A stretch of DNA of 64,000 bases, taken from Streptomyces antimicrobicus. Its GTDB lineage: Bacteria; Actinomycetota; Actinomycetes; Streptomycetales; Streptomycetaceae. The first letter of the stretch is position 1. The number at the start of each line of letters is the position of its first letter. This document shows positions 53,750 through 62,702 of the stretch, piece after piece. Made by a program: the position numbers and the translations under genes. The notes beneath the pieces were generated by a model. It ran no database searches. It saw only the letters and a program-made list of their open reading frames with translations, and was not told where the DNA came from. The DNA is taken from NCBI RefSeq assembly GCF_020532625.1, contig NZ_JAJAUY010000020.1:1-64000 (forward strand), given 5' to 3'.

Positions 53750-53898
53750 TCTCCGAGTCCTCCGCTCTGGGGTGGATCGCCCTGCCGCCGATGTCCGTTG
53801 TCACCAAAGTCACCAACTGCCCACGATCCACGCGGTCCGCCCCGCCCGTCAGCGGGAATGACCATATTTTCTGCTGTGGTCCGACTTTCTTCGCGACG

Positions 53899-54618
53899 TT
53901 ACCCGAGCCGGGGTCTCGCGCCGAGTACCGCAGTACCGACGCGCACATGTGTCGCACCCGCCATGACCGCCTGTTCCAGGTCGGAGCTCATACCGGCCGA
54001 CACCATCGTGGCAGCCGGATGGTCCGCGCGCAGGCGGGATGACAATTCCATCAGGCGCTCGAAGGCGGCCTGTTCGCGCCCCGCGTACGGTCCGGCCAGG
54101 GGCGCGACGGTCATCAGGCCGTCGAGCCGCAGTCCGGGGGCCGCGGCCACCTGGTCCGCCAACTCCCCGAGCAGGTCGGGCGCCGCGCCGCCGCGCTCGC
54201 CCCGCTCCCCCGACTCGGCGTCGAGCGCGATCTGCACCAGGCACCCGAGCTCCCGGCCGGCCTTCTGCGCGGCGCCCGAGAGGGCGGTCACCAGCCGGGA
54301 CCGGTCGACGGACTGCACGACATGCGCATATCCCGCCACGGAACGGACCTTGTTGGTCTGCAACTGACCGACGAAGTGCCAGGTGAGCGGCAGATCCGCG
54401 CAGGCCGCCGCCTTCGGCGCGGCGTCCTGGTCGCGATTCTCCGCCACATGACGGACCCCCAGGTCCGCCAGCAGACGTACGTCGCTCGCGGGGTAGGTCT
54501 TGGTGACGACGATGAGCGTCACCTCGTCCCGCGCCCGCCCGGCCGCGGCGCACGCGGACGCGATGCGCTCCTCCACCACCGCCAGGTTCGCGGCGAGTTC
54601 GGCCTTACGATCCGTCAT
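53899..54618 (-). CDS. ylmE: YggS/YlmE family PLP-binding protein
   Basis: A 239-residue single-domain PLP protein (PLP homeostasis) with an alanine-racemase-like TIM barrel. The PLP lysine is in LIVVTKTYPASDV (about residue 40). Phosphate-binding segments WHFVGQLQTNK, MVSAGMSSDLEQA and HVRVGTAVLGARP are intact. ATG 54618 overlaps the ylmD end by 14 bases. The gap of 149 bases to sepF holds a direct repeat and probably a promoter. Confidence 0.93.
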   Translation of the reverse strand: MTDRKAELAANLAVVEERIASACAAAGRARDEVTLIVVTKTYPASDVRLLADLGVRHVAENRDQDAAPKAAACADLPLTWHFVGQLQTNKVRSVAGYAHVVQSVDRSRLVTALSGAAQKAGRELGCLVQIALDAESGERGERGGAAPDLLGELADQVAAAPGLRLDGLMTVAPLAGPYAGREQAAFERLMELSSRLRADHPAATMVSAGMSSDLEQAVMAGATHVRVGTAVLGARPRLG

Positions 54619-55357
54619 CACTTGGGTCCAACCAGACATATCCGGCAAGCCGCCCGGTCACCCGGTCACGGCGGTACGAGAAGTGGTCCCGCGACTCCAG
54701 CGTGCAGACGGGGGAGAAAGAGGTGTCCACCACCCCCAGCCCCGCGAGCTGCGCGTGCACCCCGGCGACCACGTCGACGGCGGGGGTGCCCCAGCTGGTC
54801 TCGCCGTACGCGGCGGGGACCACCTCGGCGACCGCGGCCCGCATCTCCTCGGGCACTTCGTAGCAGCGCCCGCAGACCGCCGGGCCGGTACGGGCCACGA
54901 TCCGGGCGGGCTCGGCGCCGAGCGAGACCATCGCCGCCACGGCGGCGGGGACCACTCCGGCGACCAGTCCGGGCCGGCCGGCGTGGGCGGCGGCCGCGAC
55001 CCCGGCGACGGGGTCGGCCATCAGGACCGGTACGCAGTCGGCGGTGAGGACCGCGAGGGCGAGCCCCCGGCGGGCGGTCACCACCGCGTCGACGGCGGGG
55101 ACCTCTGCGCCGAGCGGCCAGGGGCCGTCGACCACGGCCACGTCCCGGCCGTGCACCTGGTTCATCCAGACGACGCGGTCCGGGTCGAGGCCCAGGAACC
55201 GGGCGGCACGCGCCCGGTTCTCCTGTACGGAGGCGGGGTCGTCACCGACCGCTCCGCCGAGGTTGAGCTCCTCGTACGGAACGGCGCTCACCCCGCCCCA
55301 CCTGTCGGTGAAGGCGAAGTGCGCGCCGTCCACGGTGTGCTGCTGTCCTATCGTCAC
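54605..55357 (-). CDS. ylmD: YlmD / PgeF multicopper-polyphenol-oxidase-fold protein
   Basis: A 250-residue protein of the YfiH/DUF152 (laccase-domain) family. Members act as purine nucleoside phosphorylases or peptidoglycan-editing factors. Zinc ligands: [10 protein letters not shown] (about residue 69), [13 protein letters not shown] (about 108) and [12 protein letters not shown] (about 125). The usual A-H-A-G-W-R-G motif reads A-H-A-G-R-P-G here, keeping the histidine. GTG 55357 overlaps the ftsZ stop by four bases. Confidence 0.92.
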   Translation of the reverse strand: MTIGQQHTVDGAHFAFTDRWGGVSAVPYEELNLGGAVGDDPASVQENRARAARFLGLDPDRVVWMNQVHGRDVAVVDGPWPLGAEVPAVDAVVTARRGLALAVLTADCVPVLMADPVAGVAAAAHAGRPGLVAGVVPAAVAAMVSLGAEPARIVARTGPAVCGRCYEVPEEMRAAVAEVVPAAYGETSWGTPAVDVVAGVHAQLAGLGVVDTSFSPVCTLESRDHFSYRRDRVTGRLAGYVWLDPSDDGS

Positions 55358-56571
55358 TTCAAGAAGTCCGGAACATCCAGTTCCTCGGCCGGGCTGTCCT
55401 GGTACGGCCGGGTGGTCGGGATCTGCGGGGCGGTGGTGGCCGGAGCGACCGGGACCTCGGCGACCGGGGCCGGCTCGGCCGGGGCCGGGGGCTCCTCGCG
55501 GGGGGTCACGGTGCCCAGTCCGCCGAACGCCGGCCGGACCGGCTCGGGCGTGCGGGCCGGAGCCGGGGGCTCCTCGCGCTTGGTGGACGCGGCGCCGATG
55601 ACGTTGTCCCGGCGGGCCGGGGGCTGGCCGCCGTCGAAGCCGGCGGCGATGACGGTGACGCGCACCTCGTCGCCGAGGGCGTCGTCGATGACGGCGCCGA
55701 AGATGATGTTCGCCTCGGGGTGGGCGGCCTCGCTGACCAGCTGGGCGGCCTCGTTGATCTCGAAGAGACCGAGGTCGGATCCGCCGGAGATGGACAGCAG
55801 CACACCGCGGGCGCCGTCGATGGAGGCCTCCAGCAGCGGCGAGGAGATCGCCATCTCGGCGGCGGCCACCGCGCGGTCGTCCCCGCGGGCCGAGCCGATG
55901 CCCATGAGCGCCGAGCCGGCCTCGGACATCACGGACTTGACGTCGGCGAAGTCGAGGTTGATCAGGCCCGGGGTGGTGATGAGGTCGGTGATGCCCTGGA
56001 CGCCGCTCAGCAGCACCTGGTCGGCCGACTTGAAGGCGTCGAGCACCGAGACCTGGCGGTCCGAGATGGACAGCAGCCGGTCGTTGGGGATGACGATGAG
56101 GGTGTCGACCTCTTCGCGGAGCTCGGCGATGCCGTCCTCCGCCTGGTTCGCCCGACGGCGGCCCTCGAAGGTGAAGGGCCGGGTGACCACACCGATCGTC
56201 AGGGCGCCCAGGGAGCGGGCGATGTTGGCCACGACGGGCGCGCCGCCGGTGCCGGTGCCGCCGCCCTCGCCGGCGGTGACGAAGACCATGTCGGCCCCCT
56301 TGAGGACCTCCTCGATCTCCTCGCGGTGGTCCTCTGCCGCCTTGCGTCCGACGGCCGGGTTGGCGCCGGCGCCGAGGCCGCGGGTCAGTTCCCGGCCGAC
56401 GTCGAGCTTGACGTCGGCGTCGCTCATCAACAGCGCCTGGGCGTCGGTGTTGATGGCGATGAACTCGACGCCCTTGAGACCGACCTCGATCATTCGGTTG
56501 ATGGCATTGACACCACCGCCGCCGACACCGATGACCTTGATGACTGCGAGGTAGTTCTGCGGTGCTGCCAC
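55354..56571 (-). CDS. ftsZ: Cell division GTPase FtsZ
   Basis: A 405-residue tubulin homologue forming Z rings and sporulation Z ladders. The GTP-binding tubulin signature [16 protein letters not shown] is at about residues 100-115, and the T7 synergy loop reads [11 protein letters not shown]. The C-terminal linker has a doubled REEPPAPA unit and ends in the conserved DVPDFLK peptide that binds partners. GTG 56571 has GAGAGG about 8 bases upstream. The long upstream region (56572-56850) carries a candidate promoter and two inverted repeats. Confidence 0.98.
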   Translation of the reverse strand: MAAPQNYLAVIKVIGVGGGGVNAINRMIEVGLKGVEFIAINTDAQALLMSDADVKLDVGRELTRGLGAGANPAVGRKAAEDHREEIEEVLKGADMVFVTAGEGGGTGTGGAPVVANIARSLGALTIGVVTRPFTFEGRRRANQAEDGIAELREEVDTLIVIPNDRLLSISDRQVSVLDAFKSADQVLLSGVQGITDLITTPGLINLDFADVKSVMSEAGSALMGIGSARGDDRAVAAAEMAISSPLLEASIDGARGVLLSISGGSDLGLFEINEAAQLVSEAAHPEANIIFGAVIDDALGDEVRVTVIAAGFDGGQPPARRDNVIGAASTKREEPPAPARTPEPVRPAFGGLGTVTPREEPPAPAEPAPVAEVPVAPATTAPQIPTTRPYQDSPAEELDVPDFLK

Positions 56572-56850
56572 GTCGAAGGCCTCTCGCCTCGATTACGTGT
56601 CGTCGCCCCGCGGGCCTGCGGTGCGCCGACTGATGCCGAAATGTGGGACGGTCCGAACGCGCCGACCCGAACCCTCACCCTTAAGTTTAGGGTTAGGGAT
56701 GTGCCTGTTCCTCGGGACTCTCCGGACAGGACACTAAGTCGACAAGTAGCGCGTGTTCAACGAACACGCCGAACCTCCCGTTTTTCTTTTCACCCTATGT
56801 GATCACCCATATCGCTGGCCAACCAGGGTGCGCCGCTGTTCGACCGGACG
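56572..56850 (-). promoter_or_regulatory. ftsZ upstream control region
   Basis: These 279 bases between ftsQ and ftsZ are unusually AT-rich for the window. On the minus strand a candidate promoter TTGAAC (56760-56755), an 18-base spacer and TAGTGT (56736-56731) is visible. A palindrome GCGTGTTC-AAC-GAACACGC (56751-56769) covers its -35, and GACAC (56730-56734), the WhiA/WhiB target word, covers its -10. A hairpin at 56672-56698 lies in the leader. Multiple ftsZ promoters are known in Streptomyces; which one this is cannot be told. Confidence 0.65.
56672..56698 (-). repeat. Imperfect hairpin in the ftsZ leader
   Basis: CCCT-C-ACCCT (56672-56681) pairs with AGGGT-T-AGGG (56689-56698) around the loop TAAGTTT, with a single mismatch. 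It lies about 100 bases before the ftsZ start and downstream of the candidate promoter. Confidence 0.6.
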
Positions 56851-57621
56851 TCAACTCCCGGACACGGCAGGGGAGCTGGGGGCGCTCACGTCGAAGTGGT
56901 CAGCCTTGGGCGCGGCTTTCAGCAAGGCGGTCAGCGCCCGCGCCTTGGCGGCCCCCTGTTCGGAACTCCCCCACACCACGTTGCGCCCGCCGGCCAACTC
57001 CAGCACGACCGAGTCGTACGAGGACACCTTGACCCGCGCGGTCTGCCTGGCCACGGCCTCGGGGAGGTCGCCGGCGATCGTCACGGCCTCGTGCAGCAGC
57101 CGTTCCTCGTCGAAGCGGCGGGCGCTCGGGGAGTGCTGCGCGGACAGTTCCAGGACGGGGACCCCGGCGGGCGCCCGTCCGACCGTGTCGAACCGCACAC
57201 CGGACGCGTCCACTTCGACGAAGCCCGTGCCCTTTCGGATGAGCAGGACGGGTTTGCGTTCCGTCACTTTCAGCCCGATCGCGTTCGGCCAGGACCGCAC
57301 CACATCGACCGAATCGATGCGGGGCAGCCGGCCGCGCAGCCGGGTCGCGACCGCGTCGGTGTCCACCGACACCAGGGGCTCCCCGACGGGCACCTCGGCG
57401 GCGGCGAGCACCTGCGCCGGGGTGAGCACATCGGTGCCGCCGGCGGTGACCTTCTCCACCCGCAGCCAGTCGGACCCGTACAGCACCCAACTGCCGCCGC
57501 CCGCCAGGACGACGACGGCGGCGGCCAGCAACGCCGGCACCCGGCCCCGGCGCGGTCGCGCACCGGGGCCCTGCGGGCCGGACCTCTTGGACGGCTTCGC
57601 CGTCGGTTTCGCTCCGGCCAC
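56851..57621 (-). CDS. ftsQ: Cell division protein FtsQ
   Basis: A 256-residue divisome protein. It has a basic cytoplasmic N-terminus (KPTAKPSKRSGPQGPGARPR), one membrane helix (VPALLAAAVVVLAGGGSWVL, about 27-46), a POTRA domain (WLRVEKVTAGGTDVLTPAQV) and the beta domain (about 120-240). It scaffolds FtsL/DivIC outside the membrane. GTG 57621 has GGAGG 7 bases upstream; the longer frame lies in murG and is not used. The 3' end is followed by the ftsZ control region. Confidence 0.93.
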   Translation of the reverse strand: MAGAKPTAKPSKRSGPQGPGARPRRGRVPALLAAAVVVLAGGGSWVLYGSDWLRVEKVTAGGTDVLTPAQVLAAAEVPVGEPLVSVDTDAVATRLRGRLPRIDSVDVVRSWPNAIGLKVTERKPVLLIRKGTGFVEVDASGVRFDTVGRAPAGVPVLELSAQHSPSARRFDEERLLHEAVTIAGDLPEAVARQTARVKVSSYDSVVLELAGGRNVVWGSSEQGAAKARALTALLKAAPKADHFDVSAPSSPAVSGS

Positions 57622-57653
57622 GTCGGTGCCTCCTGCGTGTGTGCTGGCCCGGC

Positions 57654-58748
57654 TCAGCGGGCTCGGTGAGCCGCTACCGCCTCGTACACCATGGCGACGA
57701 GCAGGTCGTCGGCGTCGCGGCGGCCGAACTCGGCGGCGGCCCGGGACATCTCGTAGAGCCGGTGCCGGTCGGCGAGCACCGGCAGGACCTGGCTCTGCAC
57801 CCACTCGGGGGTCAGCTCCGCGTCGTCCACGAGCAGACCGCCACCGGCCTTGACCACCGGCTGGGCGTTCAGCCGCTGTTCGCCGTTGCCGATCGGCAGC
57901 GGGACGTAGGCGGCGGGCAGCCCGACGGCGGACAGCTCGGCCACGGTCATGGCCCCCGCGCGGCACAGCATCATGTCGGCGGCGGCGTAGGCCAGATCCA
58001 TCCGGTCCAGGTACGGTACCGGGACGTACGGCGGCATCCCGGGCATGTTGTCGACACGCGGGACCTCGTTCTTCGGGCCGACCGCGTGCAGGATCTGGAT
58101 CCCGGAGCGCTGGAGGGTCGGCGCGATGGCCTGGACGACCTCGTTGAGCCGGCGCGCGCCCTGCGAACCGCCGGACACCAGCAGCGTCGGCAGGTTGGGG
58201 TCGAGGCCGAACGCCGCGCGGGCCTCCGGGCGGGCCGCCGCGCGGTCCAGGGTGGCGATGGAGCGGCGCAGCGGGATGCCGATGTAGCGGGCGCCCCGCA
58301 GCTTGCTCTCGGGCGTGGAGACGGCCACGACGTCCGCGTAGCGGGAGCCGATCTTGTTGGCCAGGCCCGGCCGGGCGTTGGCCTCGTGGACCACGATCGG
58401 CACGCCGAGCCGCTTGGCGGCCAGGTAGCCGGGCAGGGCCACGTAGCCGCCGAAGCCGACGACGCAGTCGGCCTTGGTGCGCTCCAGGATCTGCTCGGCC
58501 GCCTTGATGGTGCCGCGCAAGCGGCCGGGGACCGTGATCAGCTCGGGGGTGGGCTTGCGGGGCAGCGGCACGGCCGGGATCAGCCCCAGCTCGTAGCCCC
58601 GCTCCGGCACCAGACGGGTCTCCAGCCCGCGCTCCGTGCCGAGGGCAGTGATGCCCACGGACGGGTCATGCCTGCGCAGGGCGTCCGCGAGGGCGAGCGC
58701 CGGCTCGATGTGGCCGGCGGTCCCCCCACCGGCGAGTACGACATGCAC
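57654..58748 (-). CDS. murG: UDP-GlcNAc:lipid I N-acetylglucosaminyltransferase
   Basis: A 364-residue GT28-type transferase making lipid II from lipid I at the inner membrane face. N-terminal [33 protein letters not shown] and the acceptor segment [15 protein letters not shown] are canonical. UDP-GlcNAc site: [36 protein letters not shown] 58748 lies 6 bases after the ftsW stop. Normal length. Confidence 0.97.
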   Translation of the reverse strand: MHVVLAGGGTAGHIEPALALADALRRHDPSVGITALGTERGLETRLVPERGYELGLIPAVPLPRKPTPELITVPGRLRGTIKAAEQILERTKADCVVGFGGYVALPGYLAAKRLGVPIVVHEANARPGLANKIGSRYADVVAVSTPESKLRGARYIGIPLRRSIATLDRAAARPEARAAFGLDPNLPTLLVSGGSQGARRLNEVVQAIAPTLQRSGIQILHAVGPKNEVPRVDNMPGMPPYVPVPYLDRMDLAYAAADMMLCRAGAMTVAELSAVGLPAAYVPLPIGNGEQRLNAQPVVKAGGGLLVDDAELTPEWVQSQVLPVLADRHRLYEMSRAAAEFGRRDADDLLVAMVYEAVAAHRAR

Positions 58749-58754
58749 CGAAAT

Positions 58755-60116
58755 TCACCGCTCTCCGGACGGACGCCTACTGACGCGCCGTCTCATCGAC
58801 TTACCAATCAGCCTCGCCCGCTTCCAGCCGAACCTCGGCTGCCGCATCGCGAGCGCCGCGCGCGCGGCGGGCTCCTCCCGCGCGAAGGCGATGAGCAGTC
58901 CGACCGCGAACATGGTCGGCAGCAGGGCGGAACCACCGTAGGAGAACAGCGGGAGGGGGACTCCGGCGATCGGCAGCAGACCGAGCACCGCACCGATGTT
59001 GATCACGGCCTGCGCCGTGATCCAGGTGGTCACGCCTCCCGCGGCATACCTGACGAAGGAATCCTCCGAGCGTCCGGCCACGCGGATACCCGCATAGCCT
59101 AGAGCCGCGAACAGGGCGAGTACCGACAGCGTCCCCGCCAGTCCCAGTTCCTCCCCGGTGATGGCGAAGATGAAGTCGGTATGGGCTTCGGGTAGTTGCC
59201 CCCATTTTTCCACACTCGCACCCAGACCGGAACCGAACCATCCGCCGGAGGCGAGGGCGTAGATCCCGTGTACGGCCTGCCAGCACATGTCGTTTTTGCC
59301 CGGATCGGTGGCGCCGAGGCAGGCGAGCCGCTCCATGCGGTGCGGGCTGGTCCTGATGAGCACGGCCACGATCACACCCGCGAACGCGAGCACCCCGACG
59401 AACAGCCGGGTCGGCGCTCCGGCCAGCCAGAGCAGGCCGAACAGGATGGCGCCCAGGATCATCGCGGTGCCCATGTCGCCGCCCAGCATGATGAGGCCGA
59501 GCAGCAGGAAGGCGACCGGGACCAGCGGCACCAGGAGGTGCTTCCACTGGCTCAGCAGGCCCTTGTCGCCCTTGCGGGCCAGCAGGTCGGCGCCCCACAG
59601 GATGAGCGCCAGCTTGCCGAACTCGCTGGGCTGGAGCATGAAGGGGCCGCCGAGCGAGATCCAGTTCTGGTTGCCGTTGATGGACTTCCCTATCCCGGGG
59701 ACCTGCACCAGGATCATCAGGAACAGCGTCGCGGCGAGCACCGGGTACGACAGCGCCCGGTGCAGCTTGACCGGCATCCGGGAGGCGACCAGCAGCAGTC
59801 CGGTGCCCAGCAGGGCGGCGACGAACTGCTTCTTGAAGAAGTAGGCGTCGCCGAGGCCCAACTGGAGCGCCTTGATCATGGACGCCGAGTAGACCATCAC
59901 CAGACCGAGCACGGTGATGAGCAGGGCGCTGCCGAAAATCAGGTAATACGCGGTGAGGGGCCGGTCCCAGGCCCGGCGCAACTTCCGCTGCGTGCGCCGC
60001 ACCTGCTCCAGGGGCCCGCGTCCGGCGGGCCCCTTCGGCTTCGGTACGGGACGCCAGCGGGCCGGCGGCCGCGCCGAGGACGGCCGCCGCCCGGACAGGA
60101 CTTGCTTGGCCGGCAT
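58755..60116 (-). CDS. ftsW: SEDS peptidoglycan glycosyltransferase FtsW
   Basis: A 453-residue SEDS-family protein with about 10 membrane helices that polymerises lipid II at the septum with a class B PBP (FtsI). Seen: a long basic N-terminus (about 50 residues), NQNWISLGGPFMLQPSEFGK, GGDMGTAMILGAI, the conserved acidic TDFIFAITGEELGLAG and PLPLFSYGGSALLPTM near the C-terminus. ATG 60116 has GGAGGGGAAG upstream. A 67-base gap separates it from murD. Confidence 0.95.
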   Translation of the reverse strand: MPAKQVLSGRRPSSARPPARWRPVPKPKGPAGRGPLEQVRRTQRKLRRAWDRPLTAYYLIFGSALLITVLGLVMVYSASMIKALQLGLGDAYFFKKQFVAALLGTGLLLVASRMPVKLHRALSYPVLAATLFLMILVQVPGIGKSINGNQNWISLGGPFMLQPSEFGKLALILWGADLLARKGDKGLLSQWKHLLVPLVPVAFLLLGLIMLGGDMGTAMILGAILFGLLWLAGAPTRLFVGVLAFAGVIVAVLIRTSPHRMERLACLGATDPGKNDMCWQAVHGIYALASGGWFGSGLGASVEKWGQLPEAHTDFIFAITGEELGLAGTLSVLALFAALGYAGIRVAGRSEDSFVRYAAGGVTTWITAQAVINIGAVLGLLPIAGVPLPLFSYGGSALLPTMFAVGLLIAFAREEPAARAALAMRQPRFGWKRARLIGKSMRRRVSRRPSGER

Positions 60117-60183
60117 CTGTGTCTTCCCCTCCACTCCTGCGAGCAGCCGGTCAGACAGGGCCCCTGCCCTGGACCCGGGCGAC

Positions 60184-61635
60184 CTAGGCGCTCTCCGCGG
60201 CCAGTTGGCGCACCGCGTCGGCGAACGCGTCTCCGCGCTTGTTGTAGTTCGCGAACATGTCCATCGAGGCACAGGCAGGTGCCAGCAGGACGGTGTCGCC
60301 GGGCTCCGCGAGCCGCGCCGCTTCCCGGACCGCGGCGAGCATCGCCTCAGTGTCGGTCCGGTCGAGGTCCACGACCGGGACCTCGGGCGCGTGTCGCGCC
60401 AGCGCGTCGCGGATCAGCGCCCGGTCGGCGCCGATCAGGACCGCGCCGCGCAGCCGCCCCACCGCGCCCTTCACCAGCTCGTCGAAGGTCGCGCCCTTGG
60501 CCAGGCCGCCGGCGATCCAGACGACCGGCTCGTAGGCGGCCAGCGACGCCTGGGCGGCGTGGGTGTTGGTCGCCTTGGAGTCGTCGACGTACGCGACCCC
60601 GCCGACGTCGGCGACGTGCGCGATGCGGTGCGCGTCGGGCCGGAAGGCCCGCAGGCCGTCCCGGACCGCGCGGGGTGCGACGCCGAAGGCGCGGGCCAGG
60701 GCGGCGGCGGCCAGGGCGTTGGCGATGTTGTGCGGGGCGGGCGGGTGGACGTCCTCGACGTGCGCCAGCTCCTGGGCGTTCTTCTGCCGGTTCTGGACGA
60801 ACGCCCGGTCGACCAGGATGCCGTCGACCACGCCCAGCATGGACGGGCCGGGGGCGCCGAGGGTGAAGCCGATGGCCCGGCAGCCCTCGACGACGTCGGC
60901 CTCCTCCACCAGCCGCTCGGTGGCGGGGTCGGCGACGTTGTAGACGCAGGCGACCGTGTTGCCCTCGTAGATCCGGCCCTTGTCGGCGGCGTACGCCTCC
61001 ATGGAGCCGTGCCAGTCGAGGTGGTCGGGGGCCAGGTTGAGCACGGCGGCCGAGTGGGCGCGGACGGAGGGCGCCCAGTGCAGCTGGTAGCTGGAGAGCT
61101 CGACGGCCAGGACGTCGTACTCCTCGTCCCCGAGGACCACGTCGATGATCGGCGTGCCGATGTTGCCGACGGCGGCCGTGCGCAGCCCCTCGGCCTCCAG
61201 GATCGAGGCCAGCATCTGCGTCGTGGTGGTCTTGCCGTTGGTCCCGGTGATCGCGAGCCACTCGGCGGGCTTGCGCCCGTCGGTGCCGCGCAGCCGCCAG
61301 GCGATCTCGACGTCGCCGACCACGTCCACTCCGGCCGCGGCGGCGGCCGTGAACAGCGGGCTGTCGGGCTTCCAGCCCGGCGAGGTCACCACCAGCTCGG
61401 TGCCCTCCGGCAGGACGTCCCCGGCCCGGGAGCCGTCGGCGAGGTGGCCGAGGCGGACCTCGATGCCCTGCTCGGCGAGCTCCGCGGCGCGGGCCCGGTG
61501 GGCGTCGCCGTCGCCGTTGTCGACGACGGTCACGACCGCGCCGAGGCCGGCCAGGGCGCGGGCGGCGCTGATGCCGCTCACGCCCAGGCCGGCGACGGTG
61601 ACGCGCTGGCCCTGCCAGTCCTGCGGGGTGCTCAC
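60184..61635 (-). CDS. murD: UDP-N-acetylmuramoyl-L-alanine--D-glutamate ligase
   Basis: A 483-residue ATP-dependent Mur ligase adding D-Glu to UDP-MurNAc-L-Ala. N-terminal UDP-binding Rossmann segment [20 protein letters not shown], the ATP P-loop [15 protein letters not shown] (about residue 130), [20 protein letters not shown], and the C-terminal domain with [12 protein letters not shown] and [15 protein letters not shown] 61635 overlaps the mraY stop by four bases. Confidence 0.97.
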   Translation of the reverse strand: MSTPQDWQGQRVTVAGLGVSGISAARALAGLGAVVTVVDNGDGDAHRARAAELAEQGIEVRLGHLADGSRAGDVLPEGTELVVTSPGWKPDSPLFTAAAAAGVDVVGDVEIAWRLRGTDGRKPAEWLAITGTNGKTTTTQMLASILEAEGLRTAAVGNIGTPIIDVVLGDEEYDVLAVELSSYQLHWAPSVRAHSAAVLNLAPDHLDWHGSMEAYAADKGRIYEGNTVACVYNVADPATERLVEEADVVEGCRAIGFTLGAPGPSMLGVVDGILVDRAFVQNRQKNAQELAHVEDVHPPAPHNIANALAAAALARAFGVAPRAVRDGLRAFRPDAHRIAHVADVGGVAYVDDSKATNTHAAQASLAAYEPVVWIAGGLAKGATFDELVKGAVGRLRGAVLIGADRALIRDALARHAPEVPVVDLDRTDTEAMLAAVREAARLAEPGDTVLLAPACASMDMFANYNKRGDAFADAVRQLAAESA

Positions 61636-62702
61636 TTGTCGGCCGCCCATCCGGCGTAGAACAGACCCAGACCCACGATCACGCACATGCCCTGGATGAT
61701 CCAGAAGCGGACCACGACCAGGACCTCGGACCAGCCCTTGAGCTCGAAGTGGTGCTGGAGGGGAGCCATCCGGAAGACCCGCTTGCCGGTGAGCCGGAAG
61801 GAGCCGACCTGGATGACCACGGACATGGTGATGAGGACGAAGAGGCCGCCCAGCAGCGCGAGCAGCAGCTCGGTGCGGGAGCAGATGGCCAGGCCCGCGA
61901 GCGCGCCGCCGAGGGCGAGCGAGCCGGTGTCACCCATGAAGATCTTGGCCGGCGAGGTGTTCCACCACAGGAAGCCGAAGCAGGCACCCATGAGGGCGGA
62001 GGCCACGACCGCGAGGTCGAGTGGGTCGCGGACCTCGAAACAGGCCGCCGGGTTGGTCAGCGTGGCCGCGTTGGCGCAGGACTCCTGGAACTGCCAGACG
62101 CCGATGAAGGTGTAGGCGCCGAAGACCATCACGGAGGCGCCGGTGGCCAGACCGTCGAGGCCGTCGGTCAGGTTCACGCCGTTGGACATCGCCAGGATCA
62201 TGAACAGCGCCCAGACGACGAACAGCACCGGGCCGATGGACCAGCCGAAGTCCGTGACGAACGACAGCTTGGTGGACGCCGGGGTGTTGCCGCGGATGTC
62301 CTTGAACTGCAGGGCGAGCACCGCGAAGGCGACGCCGACGATCAGCTGCCCGGCCATCTTCGCCTTGGCCCGCAGACCCAGCGAACGCTGCTTGACGATC
62401 TTGATGTAGTCGTCGAGGAAGCCGACGAGGCCCATGCCCGCCATCAGGAAGAGCACGAGCAGACCCGAGAACGACGGCTCGCTGCCGGTCAGCACCTTCG
62501 TCAGGGCGTACGCGATGAGCGTCGCCAGGATGAAGGAGATGCCGCCCATGGTGGGCGTGCCCTTCTTCCCCAGGTGGCCGCGCGGACCGTCGTCGCGGAT
62601 GAACTGGCCGTAGCCCTTGCGGGCCAGCAGCTTGATCAGCAGCGGGGTGCCGATGACGGTCAGGAACATACCGATGACACCCGCGAACAGGATCTGCCTC
62701 AT
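61632..62702 (-). CDS. mraY: Phospho-N-acetylmuramoyl-pentapeptide transferase
   Basis: A 356-residue enzyme with 10 membrane helices that transfers phospho-MurNAc-pentapeptide to undecaprenyl phosphate, forming lipid I. Conserved cytoplasmic motifs: [27 protein letters not shown] (paired aspartates), [28 protein letters not shown] and the histidine cluster [15 protein letters not shown] 62702 overlaps the murF stop by four bases. Confidence 0.98.
   Translation of the reverse strand: MRQILFAGVIGMFLTVIGTPLLIKLLARKGYGQFIRDDGPRGHLGKKGTPTMGGISFILATLIAYALTKVLTGSEPSFSGLLVLFLMAGMGLVGFLDDYIKIVKQRSLGLRAKAKMAGQLIVGVAFAVLALQFKDIRGNTPASTKLSFVTDFGWSIGPVLFVVWALFMILAMSNGVNLTDGLDGLATGASVMVFGAYTFIGVWQFQESCANAATLTNPAACFEVRDPLDLAVVASALMGACFGFLWWNTSPAKIFMGDTGSLALGGALAGLAICSRTELLLALLGGLFVLITMSVVIQVGSFRLTGKRVFRMAPLQHHFELKGWSEVLVVVRFWIIQGMCVIVGLGLFYAGWAADK

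Noticed and set aside
56685-56699. Telomere-type TTAGGG repeats
   Set aside because: Only two units, inside a hairpin. Bacterial linear replicon ends do not use this repeat, so it is chance.
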